DNA from: JBDTSW01 sp039930945
GTDB lineage: Bacteria > Actinomycetota > Thermoleophilia > Solirubrobacterales > 70-9
Assembly: GCA_039930945.1 (NCBI GenBank)
Contig: JBDTSW010000017.1
Coordinates: 1 to 26,218, forward strand
DNA length: 26,218 nt
Reading direction: 5' to 3'
In this document: positions 14,687 through 24,531 of the stretch, piece after piece
Numbering within the stretch: position 1 is the first letter of the stretch
How the letters are laid out: every line of letters starts with the position of its first letter
The notes under the pieces: generated by a model
What the model saw: only the letters and a program-made list of their open reading frames with translations
Told to the model about the DNA's origin: nothing
The model's database searches: none
Position numbers and translations under genes: made by a program

Positions 14687-15604
14687 ATGGCGATCCTGCT
14701 CAGCGAGGACTTCACCTTCATCGTCCAGGGGATCACCGGACGCGAGGCGGTCAACCTGACGCGCGAGTGCCTCGACTTCGGCTCGAAGATCGTCGGCGGG
14801 GTGACGCCGGGGCGCAAGGGCCGCGAGGTCCACGGCGTCGAAGTCTTCGACACGGTCGAGCAGGTCGTCTCAGACCACGGGTCGCCGCCCGACGGCGCGG
14901 TGGTCACCGTCCCTCCCGCCTTCACCAAGGACGCCGTGTTCGAGGCGATCGAAAACGGCATCAAGCTGATCGTGGTCGTCACCGAGCGAATCCCACGGGC
15001 CGACGTCGCCCAGATGGTCGAGCTGGCCAACGAGCGCGGCGCCCGCATCATCGGCCCCAACTGCCTCGGCCTGATCGTGCCCGGGGTGGCGAAGATGGGC
15101 GGCATCGGCGGGCCGGCCAAGGACGCCGCCAAGGCCTACTCGCCGGGCGCGGTCGGGGTGATGTCGCGCTCGGGCGGGATGACGACCGAGATCTCCTCGA
15201 CGCTGACGGCCGCCGGCCTCGGCGTCTCGACCGCGATCTCGATCGGCGGCGACGCGATCATCGGCTCGACCTACGCGGAGCTGATGCCCCTGTTCGAAGA
15301 CGACCCGCAGACCGAGGCGATCGTGATCTACACCGAGCCCGGCGGGCGGATGGAGGCCGAGCTGGTGGAGTGGCGCCGGCAGGCCGGCTCGCGGCTGCCG
15401 ATCGTCGCCTTCATGGCGGGACGCTTCATGGACGAGGAGGAGATGCAGGGCATGACCTTCGGACACGCGGGCACGATCGTCGAGGGCAAGGAGGACTCCG
15501 CGACCGAGAAGATCGCCCGCCTCGAGGCCGCGGGCATTCCCGTGGTCGAACGGATCGACGAGATCCCCGCCCGCGTCAAGGAAGAGCTGGGGGTGGCGGG
15601 ATGA
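14687..15604 (+). CDS. Succinyl-CoA-ligase-type alpha subunit (CoA-binding, phospho-His)
   Basis: 305 residues. The ATG directly follows the beta-subunit TAG, with GGAGG (14670-14674) upstream. Residues 1-125 are the CoA-binding Rossmann domain (VQGITGREAVNLTREC, GGVTPGRKG, VPPAFTKDA, ITEG-like VVTERIP, IGPNCLGLI). The second domain has SRSGGMTTEIS, SIGGDAIIGS, a TEPGG motif (Glu217) and FGHAGTI with His260, the residue phosphorylated in the ligase cycle. All core catalytic features of SucD are kept, so the enzyme should be active. Its stop overlaps the ferredoxin ATG by four bases (ATGA). Substrate as for the beta subunit: succinate, malate or another short-chain acid. Confidence 0.85.
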   Translation: MAILLSEDFTFIVQGITGREAVNLTRECLDFGSKIVGGVTPGRKGREVHGVEVFDTVEQVVSDHGSPPDGAVVTVPPAFTKDAVFEAIENGIKLIVVVTERIPRADVAQMVELANERGARIIGPNCLGLIVPGVAKMGGIGGPAKDAAKAYSPGAVGVMSRSGGMTTEISSTLTAAGLGVSTAISIGGDAIIGSTYAELMPLFEDDPQTEAIVIYTEPGGRMEAELVEWRRQAGSRLPIVAFMAGRFMDEEEMQGMTFGHAGTIVEGKEDSATEKIARLEAAGIPVVERIDEIPARVKEELGVAG

Positions 15605-15846
15605 GCGAGCTGCACGGGGTCTTCATCGACGTCGAAGTCGACGAGTCGGTCGCCTCCGACCCGGAGCTCGCCCACAAGCTTGAGGAGGTCTGCCCGGTCG
15701 ACATCTTCGCCTCCGCCGGCGACCGGGTGCAGATCGTTCGCCCCAACCTCGACGAGTGCGTGCTGTGCAGGCTCTGCCTCGACGCGGCGCCTGCCGGGAC
15801 CGTCCGAATCAAGAAGCTCTACGACGGCACCGAGCTGACCCGCTGA
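15601..15846 (+). CDS. Small single-cluster 4Fe-4S ferredoxin, FixX-like
   Basis: 81 residues. There are exactly four cysteines: Cys31 in VCPVDIF and Cys53, Cys56 and Cys59 in CVLCRLC. This separated CP plus CxxCxxC arrangement resembles FixX-type ferredoxins that bind one 4Fe-4S cluster. The usual fourth Cys after CxxCxxC is absent (DAAP), so Cys31 must serve if a cluster forms. The protein is acidic (DVEVDESVASDPE), as ferredoxins are. It overlaps the alpha subunit by ATGA, implying coupled expression. Pairing a redox carrier with an acyl-CoA ligase is unusual; it could serve a 2-oxoacid:ferredoxin oxidoreductase or an ETF-quinone system elsewhere (inference). Confidence 0.78.
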   Translation: MSELHGVFIDVEVDESVASDPELAHKLEEVCPVDIFASAGDRVQIVRPNLDECVLCRLCLDAAPAGTVRIKKLYDGTELTR

Positions 15847-15849
15847 CCG

Positions 15850-16035
15850 ATGGGCGACGAGGACCTTCGCAGCGCCAACCCGCTGCAGGCATGCAGGCGC
15901 AAGCGCCGGTTCGAGACCGAGCGCGAGGCCGACGACGCCGCCTACCGGGCGAAGATGGAGGGGCGGACGCTGGGCGTCTACCAGTGCGAGTGGTGCGGCG
16001 GCTGGCATCTGACCAGCCGCCCCCCGCAGTCCTAG
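15850..16035 (+). CDS. Tiny zinc-ribbon-like protein
   Basis: 61 residues; the ATG follows the ferredoxin stop by three bases. Cys15, then CEWC (46-49) and His53 in GGWHLTS, form a C...CxxC...H set that could bind zinc. In between is a charged helix (ETEREADDAAYRAKMEG). Small proteins ending YxCxxCxxWHLT are, as I recall, common in actinobacteria, without known function. It is probably the last gene of the ligase-ferredoxin operon. Confidence 0.68.
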   Translation: MGDEDLRSANPLQACRRKRRFETEREADDAAYRAKMEGRTLGVYQCEWCGGWHLTSRPPQS

Positions 16036-16046
16036 CCCTCCGGGCT
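16034..16046. terminator. Short hairpin at convergent gene ends
   Basis: AGCCC-TCC-GGGCT overlaps the stop codon of the zinc-ribbon gene and the first base of the VOC stop codon. It has a five-base stem and no U-tract. It may act as a minimal bidirectional terminator. Confidence 0.35.
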
Positions 16047-16849
16047 CAGTCGTCGAACTCGCCCTCGAAGACGGCGAACGCAGCGCCCTGCGGGTCGCTC
16101 AGCACCGCGATTCGCCCCGCGGGCAAGTCCATCGGGCCGAACATCGCGCTGCCCCCGGACGTGCCCGCCTTCTCGACCGCAGCGTCGACCGACTCCACCG
16201 CGAAGTACACCAGCCAATGGGGCGGCATGGCGCCCTCCACCTGCTCCGGGGCCAGCTCTCGCATGCCGCCGTTGCGGCCGCCGCCCCCACCCTCGTGGCC
16301 GATCATCCAGTAGGGCGGCCCGTCGCCGGTGTCCACCGGCTCGATCTTCCAGCCGAAGACCTGCTCGTAAAACGCCCGGGCTGCCGGGACGTCGTTGGTC
16401 GCGAGCTCGTTCCAGGTGAGGCTGCCGGGCGCGTTGACCAGGGTGGCACCGATGTGGTCCCCAGGCTCCCACAGCCCGAGCATCGCGCCGGTCGGATCGG
16501 CGACGACCGCCATCCGCCCCGCCGTCATCACGTCGAAGGGCTCCATGTGGACCGAGCCGCCGGCCTGCTTGACGGCCTTGGCCGCCTCGTCGGCGCTCGA
16601 GACCGTGACGTAGTTGAACCAGTAGGGCGGGATGCCGGCGTCGCGCTGCTGCTGTTGCTGCGCCGAGATCGCGGTGACCGTCTGGTCGCCGAGCTTCATC
16701 ATCGAGTAGACGCCGCCGTCGGGAATCGGCATGTCGTCGGCCTCCCAGCCGAACAGCCCTCGGTAGAACGCCTTCGCGGCCTCGGGATCGGTGGTTGCCA
16801 GGTCCACCCACGAGAATGCGCCGGGCTCGTACTTGCTGCGCCTTCCCAC
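16046..16849 (-). CDS. VOC-superfamily protein with two glyoxalase-like domains
   Basis: 267 residues from GTG 16849, with a near-ideal AAGGAGG four bases upstream. There are two tandem VOC domains: residues ~10-130 (FSWVDLATTDPEAAKAFYRGLFGW ... GRMAVVADPTGAMLGLWEP) and ~140-265 (TWNELATNDVPAARAFYEQVFGW ... GRIAVLSDPQGAAFAVFEG). Such two-domain proteins are often annotated as glyoxalase/bleomycin-resistance-like; substrates are generally unknown. A run of five glutamines (about residues 63-67) and a Gly-rich loop (HEGGGGG) lie within the two domains. It is divergent from the acyl-CoA synthetase at 16915. Confidence 0.88.
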   Translation of the reverse strand: MGRRSKYEPGAFSWVDLATTDPEAAKAFYRGLFGWEADDMPIPDGGVYSMMKLGDQTVTAISAQQQQQRDAGIPPYWFNYVTVSSADEAAKAVKQAGGSVHMEPFDVMTAGRMAVVADPTGAMLGLWEPGDHIGATLVNAPGSLTWNELATNDVPAARAFYEQVFGWKIEPVDTGDGPPYWMIGHEGGGGGRNGGMRELAPEQVEGAMPPHWLVYFAVESVDAAVEKAGTSGGSAMFGPMDLPAGRIAVLSDPQGAAFAVFEGEFDD

Positions 16850-16914
16850 TGCTCCTCCTTCGATCTCGTCCTTCTCCGGCAGACTACGTGCCCGTGACGG
16901 CAGGGCTCCCCGGA

Positions 16915-18366
16915 ATGAACTTCATCACCGACGTCCTTGAACGCTACCCGGCATCGAAGCCGGCGCTGGTCGCCCTCTCAGACGATGGCGAGCGGAACCT
17001 GTGGCACATGGGCGAGCTGGGGGCGCGGGCCGCGGGCCTGTCGGGCGCGATGGCCGCGCGCGGCGTCCGTCGGGGGGACGTCGTCATGACCCTGGTCGGA
17101 AACCGCGTCGAGTGGGTGCTGGCGATGCTCGCCTGCTGGCGGATGGGCGCGATCGCGCTGCCGTGCAGCACGCAGCTGCGCAGTGCCGACCTGGAGCACA
17201 GGATCGCGGCCGCCAACCCCGGGCTTTGTGTCGGCGAGGAGGAGCCACTGGCGGAGATGCCGGGCGGGGTCGAGTGCATGACGATGGCCGACGTCGCCTC
17301 GGCGCTCGACGAGGATCGCCCACAGGAGATCCCGATGGAGGTCGCCTCGCTCGACCGCTGCGACCCGGCGCTGGTGGTCTTCACCTCGGGAACCACCGGC
17401 CAGCCGCGGGCCGCCCTGCACACGACCGGCTACCTGTTCGGCCAGCGCACCCAGGCCGAGCACTGGCTCGGCGCCCGCGACGGCGATCTGGTCTGGGTGA
17501 CGACCGCCACCGGCTGGTCGAAGTCGGCGCGCAACGTCTTCGTCGCCCCGTGGCTGATGGGCGCCGCGGCGCTGGTCAGCGACGCCCGCTTTGACCCCGG
17601 CGAGCGTCTCGCCGTCTGTGAGCACGAGGGCGTCAACGTCCTCTGCCAGGCACCGACCGAGTATCGGATGCTTGCGCGCACTGACCAGCTGCGGCCGCTG
17701 CCGGACCTGCGGCGCGCCGTCTCGGCCGGCGAGCCGCTGGGAGCCGACGTTGTGGATCGCTTCCGCCGGGCGTGGGGGCTCGAGATCAGCGACGGCTACG
17801 GTCAGACCGAGACGGGCCACGTCAGCGGCAACCTGGTCGGCCGCGAGGTCCGAGAGGGCTCGATGGGCCAGCCACTCCCCGGCATCGAGACCCGAATCGC
17901 CGACGACGAGCTCCAGGTCCGCGCGGCCACCTCCCCCACCTTCTTTAGCCGCTACCTGGACGCCGGCGGGCCGCCGCCGCTGATCGACGAGCAATGGTGG
18001 CCCACCGGCGACCTCGTCCGCGAGGACACCGACGGCTACCTCTTCCACGAGGGCCGCCGCGACGACCTGATCCTCTCCTCCGGCTACCGCATCGGGCCCT
18101 TCGAGGTCGAATCGGCGCTGCTCAGTCACCCCGCGGTTGCCGAGGCGGCCGCGCTCGGGGCCCCCCACCCCGAGCGCGGGTCGGTGGTGAAGGCGGTGGT
18201 GGTGCTCAACCACTCTGCGCGCGCCTCTGACGAGCTGGCGCGCGAGCTCCAGGACCACGTCAAGGCGGTTACCGCGCCCTACAAGTTCCCCCGCATCGTC
18301 GAGTTCGCCGACTCCTTGCCACGGACTGCGAGCGGGAAGCTGCGCCGCGCCGCGCTGCGCGGCTAG
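16915..18366 (+). CDS. AMP-forming acyl-CoA synthetase
   Basis: 483 residues from ATG 16915; an in-frame GTG at 16894 would add seven. ANL-superfamily motifs: VVFTSGTTGQPRAALHTT (adenylate P-loop, with Arg where Lys is usual), DGYGQTETG (A5), WWPTGDLVREDTDGYLFHEGRRDD (A7/A8) and PRTASGKLRRAAL near the C-terminus, with the catalytic Lys. It activates a carboxylic acid through an acyl-adenylate. The layout resembles medium-chain or short-chain acyl-CoA synthetases, but the acid is unknown. It is shorter than Acs and ends one base before the convergent acs stop. It may feed acyl-CoAs to the pathway genes nearby (inference). Confidence 0.88.
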   Translation: MNFITDVLERYPASKPALVALSDDGERNLWHMGELGARAAGLSGAMAARGVRRGDVVMTLVGNRVEWVLAMLACWRMGAIALPCSTQLRSADLEHRIAAANPGLCVGEEEPLAEMPGGVECMTMADVASALDEDRPQEIPMEVASLDRCDPALVVFTSGTTGQPRAALHTTGYLFGQRTQAEHWLGARDGDLVWVTTATGWSKSARNVFVAPWLMGAAALVSDARFDPGERLAVCEHEGVNVLCQAPTEYRMLARTDQLRPLPDLRRAVSAGEPLGADVVDRFRRAWGLEISDGYGQTETGHVSGNLVGREVREGSMGQPLPGIETRIADDELQVRAATSPTFFSRYLDAGGPPPLIDEQWWPTGDLVREDTDGYLFHEGRRDDLILSSGYRIGPFEVESALLSHPAVAEAAALGAPHPERGSVVKAVVVLNHSARASDELARELQDHVKAVTAPYKFPRIVEFADSLPRTASGKLRRAALRG

Positions 18367-18367
18367 C

Positions 18368-20362
<1,995 letters not shown>

Positions 20363-20487
20363 GGTGCTCCTTTCCCGCTTTTCGCTGACTCTATCTGCGT
20401 CTAGGGTTCTGGCCCCCGACAGCCCCCTTGGGACTCTCCTCGCTTGCCCCCCTGCACCGATAGCGGCCGTTGAACCGACGACCTGCC

Positions 20488-21633
20488 ATGGCCGCGTTCG
20501 CGGGCGTGTTCGTGGTGACGATGCTGGGGCTGCTGGCGGTCGGCGCGACCCTCCCCGTTCTGCCCCGTTACGTCAAGGGACCGATCGGCAGCACCGACCT
20601 GGCGGTCGGCGTGGTCAGCGGGGCCTTCGCGATCACCGGGTTGGCGTTTCGTCCCCTCGCCGGCCACATCGCCGACGCACGGGGGCGGCGGATCGCGGTG
20701 ATCGCCGGCGCGCTGCTGAGCGCGCTCGCCGGGGTCCTCTACTTCGTGCCCGCCGGGGTGCCTGGCCTGATCGTCGCCCGGCTGTTCCTCGGCGCCGGCG
20801 AGGGGATGGTGTTCGCGGCGGGCTCGGCCTGGGTCGTCGATCTTGCCCCCCCGGAGCGCCGTGGCCGCCTGATCGGCCTCTATGGCCTGGCGATCTGGAG
20901 CGGCCTCAGCCTGGGCCCGCCGATCGGAGAGCTGCTGCTGCACGCTTCCAGCTTCGAGCTGGTCTGGGCCTTCGCGGTGGGGGCACCGCTGGTCGGCGCC
21001 GTGATCGCCTCGCGGATTCCGGAGCGATTCACCCCCACCGCGGGGTCGCGGCCGAGAGGTCCCCTGATCGCGCGTGAGTCGCTACGACCCGGCTCGATCC
21101 TGGCGCTCGGCGTCGTCGGCTTCGCCGCGATCTCGGCCTTCCTGGTGCTGCTGTTGGACGAGCGCGACATCGGCCATGGTGCCGAGACGTTCGCGGCGTT
21201 CGCGGCAACGGTCGTGCTCGTCCGCCTGCTCGGTGGTGATCTGCCCGATCGGGTCGGGCCGCTGCCGTGCGCGATCGGGGCAACGCTGGTCGAGGCCTCC
21301 GGCTTGGCGCTGATCGCCGCCGCCTCGACCCCGGCGATGGCGATCGTCGGCGCGATGGTGATGGGCGGCGCCTACTCGACCCTGTACCCGTCGCTGGCGC
21401 TGATCGCCCTCGAGCACGTGCCCGCCGAGCGCCGGGGGGTGGCGCTCGGCACCTTCACGGCGTTCTTCGACATCGGCGTTGGCCTCGGCTCGGCGCTGGT
21501 CGGGGTCGCAGCCTCCCTCGGCGGCTACGGCGCCGCCTTCTGGGTGGCCGTCGGCTGTGCGCTGTTGGCGGCCCTGGTCGCCGCCACCGGACTCCGCGGC
21601 GCCCGCCGCGAAGCGACGGTCGAAGCCGCCTAG
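20488..21633 (+). CDS. MFS transporter
   Basis: 381 residues from ATG 20488; a TTG at 20470 would add six. About twelve hydrophobic helices in two halves, with the MFS motif A loop after helix 2 (LAGHIADARGRRIAV) and a charged central loop (IPERFTPTAGSRPRGPLIARESLRPG). The second half has RLLGGDLPDRVGPLP at the matching loop. It is a proton-coupled transporter or exporter of an unknown small molecule. It is divergent from acs (125-base gap) and its stop overlaps that of the RTX lipoprotein gene by four bases (CTAG), so the two genes are convergent with no terminator space. Confidence 0.9.
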   Translation: MAAFAGVFVVTMLGLLAVGATLPVLPRYVKGPIGSTDLAVGVVSGAFAITGLAFRPLAGHIADARGRRIAVIAGALLSALAGVLYFVPAGVPGLIVARLFLGAGEGMVFAAGSAWVVDLAPPERRGRLIGLYGLAIWSGLSLGPPIGELLLHASSFELVWAFAVGAPLVGAVIASRIPERFTPTAGSRPRGPLIARESLRPGSILALGVVGFAAISAFLVLLLDERDIGHGAETFAAFAATVVLVRLLGGDLPDRVGPLPCAIGATLVEASGLALIAAASTPAMAIVGAMVMGGAYSTLYPSLALIALEHVPAERRGVALGTFTAFFDIGVGLGSALVGVAASLGGYGAAFWVAVGCALLAALVAATGLRGARREATVEAA

Positions 21634-22421
21634 CAGTCGAGGCTGAGGTCGCCCGGCTGGTCGCCGGGGTCGCAGCGGTCGCGACCCTCCCCCCCGAAGA
21701 GGCGGTCGAGCCCCAGATCCCCGACCAGCCTGTCGATCCCGGTCTCGCCGAACAAGCGGTCGTCGCCGTCGTCGCCGCGCAGGGCGTCGCCGCCCGAGCC
21801 GCCGAAGAGCGAGTCGTCGCCCTCACCGCCACGAACCTCGTCGGGCCCGTCGCCGGCGCTGAGGCGGTCGTCGCCCTCACCGCCGTCGATCTCGTCGTCG
21901 CCCTCGTCGCCGGCAATCAGATCGTCGCCGGGCCCGCCGAAAAGATCGTCGCCGGAGAAGTTGCCGGTGAGCCGGTCGTCTCCCTCCTCGCCGAAGAGGT
22001 GATCGCGCCCGTCCTCGCCGGCGATCACGTCATCGCCGGGCCCGCCGAAGACCCGGTCGCCGCCATCCCCACCGCCGACGATGTCATCGCCCTCCTCGCC
22101 GTAGATCTTGTCGCCGGGCCCGATCCCGCCGAGGAGGACGTCGTCGCCCGCGCCGCCGCAGATCACGTCGGCCCCGCCGAGCGTCTCGATCCTGTCGTCG
22201 CCGCCACCGGCGGCGATCACGTCACGTTCCTTGGTGCCCTCGATCACGTCGGCGTCCTCGGTGGCGTCGATCGTCACCTCGCGCCCGTCACATTTCGCGC
22301 CCGACTCAGCGGTGGTCTCGCCGGGGGTGGTCTCCGCGGGCGGCTCCCCGCCGTCGTCACAGCCCGCCAGCGCGAGGGCGATCGTGGCCAGGCCCAGCAG
22401 CGCGAGCGACCGCGCGCTCAC
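21630..22421 (-). CDS. RTX-type calcium-binding repeat lipoprotein
   Basis: 263 residues from GTG 22421. The N-terminus is a lipoprotein signal: a hydrophobic stretch ending LALAGC, with Cys at ~21 as the lipid anchor, then a Thr/Glu/Pro-rich spacer (GGEPPAETTPGETTAES). Residues ~45-245 are about 20 tandem nonapeptide repeats of the GGxGxDxhx type (GGAGDDVLLGG, GEEGDDRLTG, GGEGDDRLS), forming calcium-binding beta-rolls. The tail has the Cys pair RDRC...LDC. It should sit on the outer face of the membrane. Its start overlaps the stop of the next RTX gene (GTGA), so both are expressed together. No enzymatic domain is present. Confidence 0.88.
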   Translation of the reverse strand: MSARSLALLGLATIALALAGCDDGGEPPAETTPGETTAESGAKCDGREVTIDATEDADVIEGTKERDVIAAGGGDDRIETLGGADVICGGAGDDVLLGGIGPGDKIYGEEGDDIVGGGDGGDRVFGGPGDDVIAGEDGRDHLFGEEGDDRLTGNFSGDDLFGGPGDDLIAGDEGDDEIDGGEGDDRLSAGDGPDEVRGGEGDDSLFGGSGGDALRGDDGDDRLFGETGIDRLVGDLGLDRLFGGEGRDRCDPGDQPGDLSLDC

Positions 22422-23300
22422 GGCACGCCCTTCAGCTGCTCGCAGGCGCGGGCTCGGTCCTCGCCCCCGGCGCTGGTGCGCCCCGCATCGCTGGCGCCGC
22501 CGTCGCAGCGATCCTCCCCGGGGCCACCGTCGAGCAGGTCGGGCTGGGTGTTGCCGAAGAGCATGTCCATGCCCGTCTCGCCGTAGAGCTCGTCCGCCTC
22601 GCTGCCGCCCGAGAGCAGGTCGTCGCCCGCGCCGCCGTAGAGGAGGTCGAGCCGGCCGCCGCCGAACAGCAGGTCGGCGCCGCCGAGGCCGCGCATGGTG
22701 TCGTCGCCGCCGCCGCCGATCAGGACGTCGTCGCCGGGCCCGGTGGTCATCTCGTCCTCGTCGGTGCCGCCGAAGAGGATGTCGTTCTGCTTGCCTCCGA
22801 AGGCCGTGTCGAAGCTCGAGCCGACGTCGACGACGTCGGGGCCGAGCTCGCCCGAGGCGCGATCGTCCCCGGCGCCCGCGACCAGGAAGTCGTAGCCGTC
22901 GAACCCGTTGAGCTGATCGCTGCCGAGCTCGCCGACGATGAAGTCGTCGCCGTCGAGGCCGATCAGCTCATCGGCGCCCTCGGCACCGGTGATGTCGTCG
23001 GCGTCGGGGCCGCCGTTGGCGTAGTCGTCGCCGCTGCCGCCGACGATGAAGTCACGCCCGACCCCTCCGAACAGTGCGTCGTCGCCGGCCCCCCCGTCGA
23101 TCTCGTCGGATGCCGGTCCGCCGCCGAGGCGGTCATCGCCCTCGCCGCCCAAGAGCACGTCGGCGCCGTTGCCGCCGCAGATCAGGTCGTCGCCGCCCAG
23201 CCCCTCGATCACGTCATCGCCACCGCCGGCGTCGATGACATCGTCCGCCGCCGTCCCGCGCAGCTCGTCAGCGGCGTCGGTGCCCTCGATCGTCACCGCC
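21650..23300. repeat. Tandem GC-rich coding repeats (RTX nonapeptides)
   Basis: The DNA of both RTX genes consists of degenerate ~27-base units encoding Gly-Gly-x-Gly-x-Asp-x-hydrophobic-x. The unit keeps the opposite strand open too, which creates a long spurious plus-strand frame. This is coding repetition, not a CRISPR or noncoding satellite. Confidence 0.8.
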
Positions 23301-23431
23301 TTGGGAGCGCATTTCGGCGGATCGATCGGCGCCGGCGAGGCGGCGGCACTCGCCGCCGCCCCGGAAACCGCGATCGCCACCGCGGCGGTGGTGCGCAGCG
23401 CTAACCGCCCTCTGAGATCCCTGCCAGGCAA
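22418..23431 (-). CDS. Secreted RTX-type calcium-binding repeat protein
   Basis: 337 residues from TTG 23431; no ATG or GTG precedes the signal peptide in frame, so the start is less certain. Residues 1-32 form a signal peptide (RGRLALRTTAAVAIAVSGAA ...). Residues ~45-315 carry some 25-30 GGxGxDxhx repeats (GGGDDVIEGLGGDDLICGG, GGEGDDRLGGG, GGAGDDLLSGG), less regular in the middle (SELGSDQLNGFDGYDFL). The tail EDRCDGG ... RARACEQ has the same Cys pair as the other two RTX proteins. It lacks a lipobox and is probably released. It is the upstream partner of the RTX lipoprotein in a two-gene operon. Confidence 0.85.
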   Translation of the reverse strand: MPGRDLRGRLALRTTAAVAIAVSGAAASAAASPAPIDPPKCAPKAVTIEGTDAADELRGTAADDVIDAGGGDDVIEGLGGDDLICGGNGADVLLGGEGDDRLGGGPASDEIDGGAGDDALFGGVGRDFIVGGSGDDYANGGPDADDITGAEGADELIGLDGDDFIVGELGSDQLNGFDGYDFLVAGAGDDRASGELGPDVVDVGSSFDTAFGGKQNDILFGGTDEDEMTTGPGDDVLIGGGGDDTMRGLGGADLLFGGGRLDLLYGGAGDDLLSGGSEADELYGETGMDMLFGNTQPDLLDGGPGEDRCDGGASDAGRTSAGGEDRARACEQLKGVP

Positions 23432-23488
23432 GGCTCGCAGGATACGAGACCACCCTGAAGAGCTCAGAAGAGGCTGGCTGCGGGCGGA

Positions 23489-24424
23489 TCAGCCCCCGGC
23501 GAGCTCCTCGGTCGGGGCCTGGCGCGGGTTGGAGATCGGCACCAGGCCCGCCTCGATCTCGGCCCGTCGGTCCTCGAGGAACGGCGGCAGGATCAGCTCC
23601 TCGCCAAGGTGCCCGGGATCCTCATCCACGGCGAAGCCGGGGCCGATCGTGGCGATCTCGAAGAGCACGCCACTGGGCTCGCGGAAGTAGATCGAGCGAA
23701 ACCAGAAGCGATCGATCACCGGCGTGGGACGGCCGCCCGCCCCGACCACGCGGGTGCGCCAGGCCTCGTGGTCATCCATGGTCGAGGCCCAGGCGATGTG
23801 GTGGACCGTGCCGGCGCCCTGCAGCGCCCGCTCGCCCGGAGGCGGGTCATAGGACCAGAGCCCGCCTCGCTCGCTGCCGCGTGCCTCCCAGCCGTCGTCG
23901 CCCGGCTCAAAGCCGAGCGCTTCGACGAGGATGCCCTCGCTGCGCTCGGGCTCGGCAGAGTAGGCCCGGGCCGCGTGGAAGCCCTGAAGGGCCGCCTCCG
24001 CCGGAACCTCGGGATGGTCGGCGATCAGCGGCGGGTCCGGGGTGGCGACCACCCGCAGCTCGTGGGCGAGCCCCTCGGGATCGGAGAACCGCAGCCCCGA
24101 GCCGGAGCGCCCGGTCTCGGTTCCGGCCTCGGCGAGGCGGCGCTCCCAGAAGCCGAGAGCCTCGTCCGAGCCGACGCGCCAGACGATCGTGTGCACCATC
24201 CCGGCGCCGGCGCGGCCTGGCGGGACCCCGCGGAACTTGAAGAAGGTGAGGTCCGCACCGGGGCTTCCGTCCTCGTCGGCGTAGAAGAGGTGATAGACGC
24301 TGGGCTCATCCTGGTTGACGGTCTTCTTGACCATTCGCAGGGCCATCCTGCCGGCGTAGAAATCGACGTTGCTCTGCGCGTCGCCGGTGATCGCCGTGAT
24401 GTGGTGGATGCCCTCGAGCTTCAT
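23489..24424 (-). CDS. VOC-family ring-cleaving dioxygenase-like protein (MhqO/MhqA type)
   Basis: 311 residues from ATG 24424 (an upstream GTG at 24439 would add five). Two VOC modules: the N-terminal MKLEGIHHITAITGDAQ with His7/His8, then FYAGRMALRMVKKTVNQDEPS and YHLFYADEDGSPGADLTFF; and the C-terminal AGTVHHIAWAS and SIYFREPSGVLFEIATIGPGF, with His and Glu metal ligands. This is the pattern of the MhqO-type ring-cleaving dioxygenases linked to hydroquinone and catechol-like compounds. The metal ligands appear intact, so activity is plausible, but the substrate is unknown. A minus-strand TAGACT (24446-24441) could be its -10. It is divergent from the aminotransferase gene. Confidence 0.85.
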   Translation of the reverse strand: MKLEGIHHITAITGDAQSNVDFYAGRMALRMVKKTVNQDEPSVYHLFYADEDGSPGADLTFFKFRGVPPGRAGAGMVHTIVWRVGSDEALGFWERRLAEAGTETGRSGSGLRFSDPEGLAHELRVVATPDPPLIADHPEVPAEAALQGFHAARAYSAEPERSEGILVEALGFEPGDDGWEARGSERGGLWSYDPPPGERALQGAGTVHHIAWASTMDDHEAWRTRVVGAGGRPTPVIDRFWFRSIYFREPSGVLFEIATIGPGFAVDEDPGHLGEELILPPFLEDRRAEIEAGLVPISNPRQAPTEELAGG

Positions 24425-24531
24425 CGTGCCTTCGCCCACAAGTCTACGATCGTCCCGGCCGGGCCGCTACCCTCCCGGGACTGCCGGCGCCGCCGGATTG
24501 CCGCCCAAAATCATCTCACTGGGGAGTATGG
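24425..24531. promoter_or_regulatory. Divergent promoter region, dioxygenase-like gene and aminotransferase
   Basis: TAGACT on the minus strand (24446-24441) and TACCCT on the plus strand (24468-24473) are candidate -10 elements. GGGGAG (24521-24526) is the Shine-Dalgarno for ATG 24532. No clear -35 hexamers are seen. Confidence 0.35.

Noticed and set aside
21267..22586. Long plus-strand frame across the RTX genes
   Set aside because: The repetitive GGxGxD coding DNA leaves the opposite strand open. The translated product is Val/Ala/Asp-rich repetition without signal peptide or domain, whereas the minus-strand frames encode good RTX repeats with signals.
21650..23300. Possible CRISPR or noncoding tandem array
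   Set aside because: Units are degenerate, ~27 bases, without unique spacers, and translate to calcium-binding nonapeptides.
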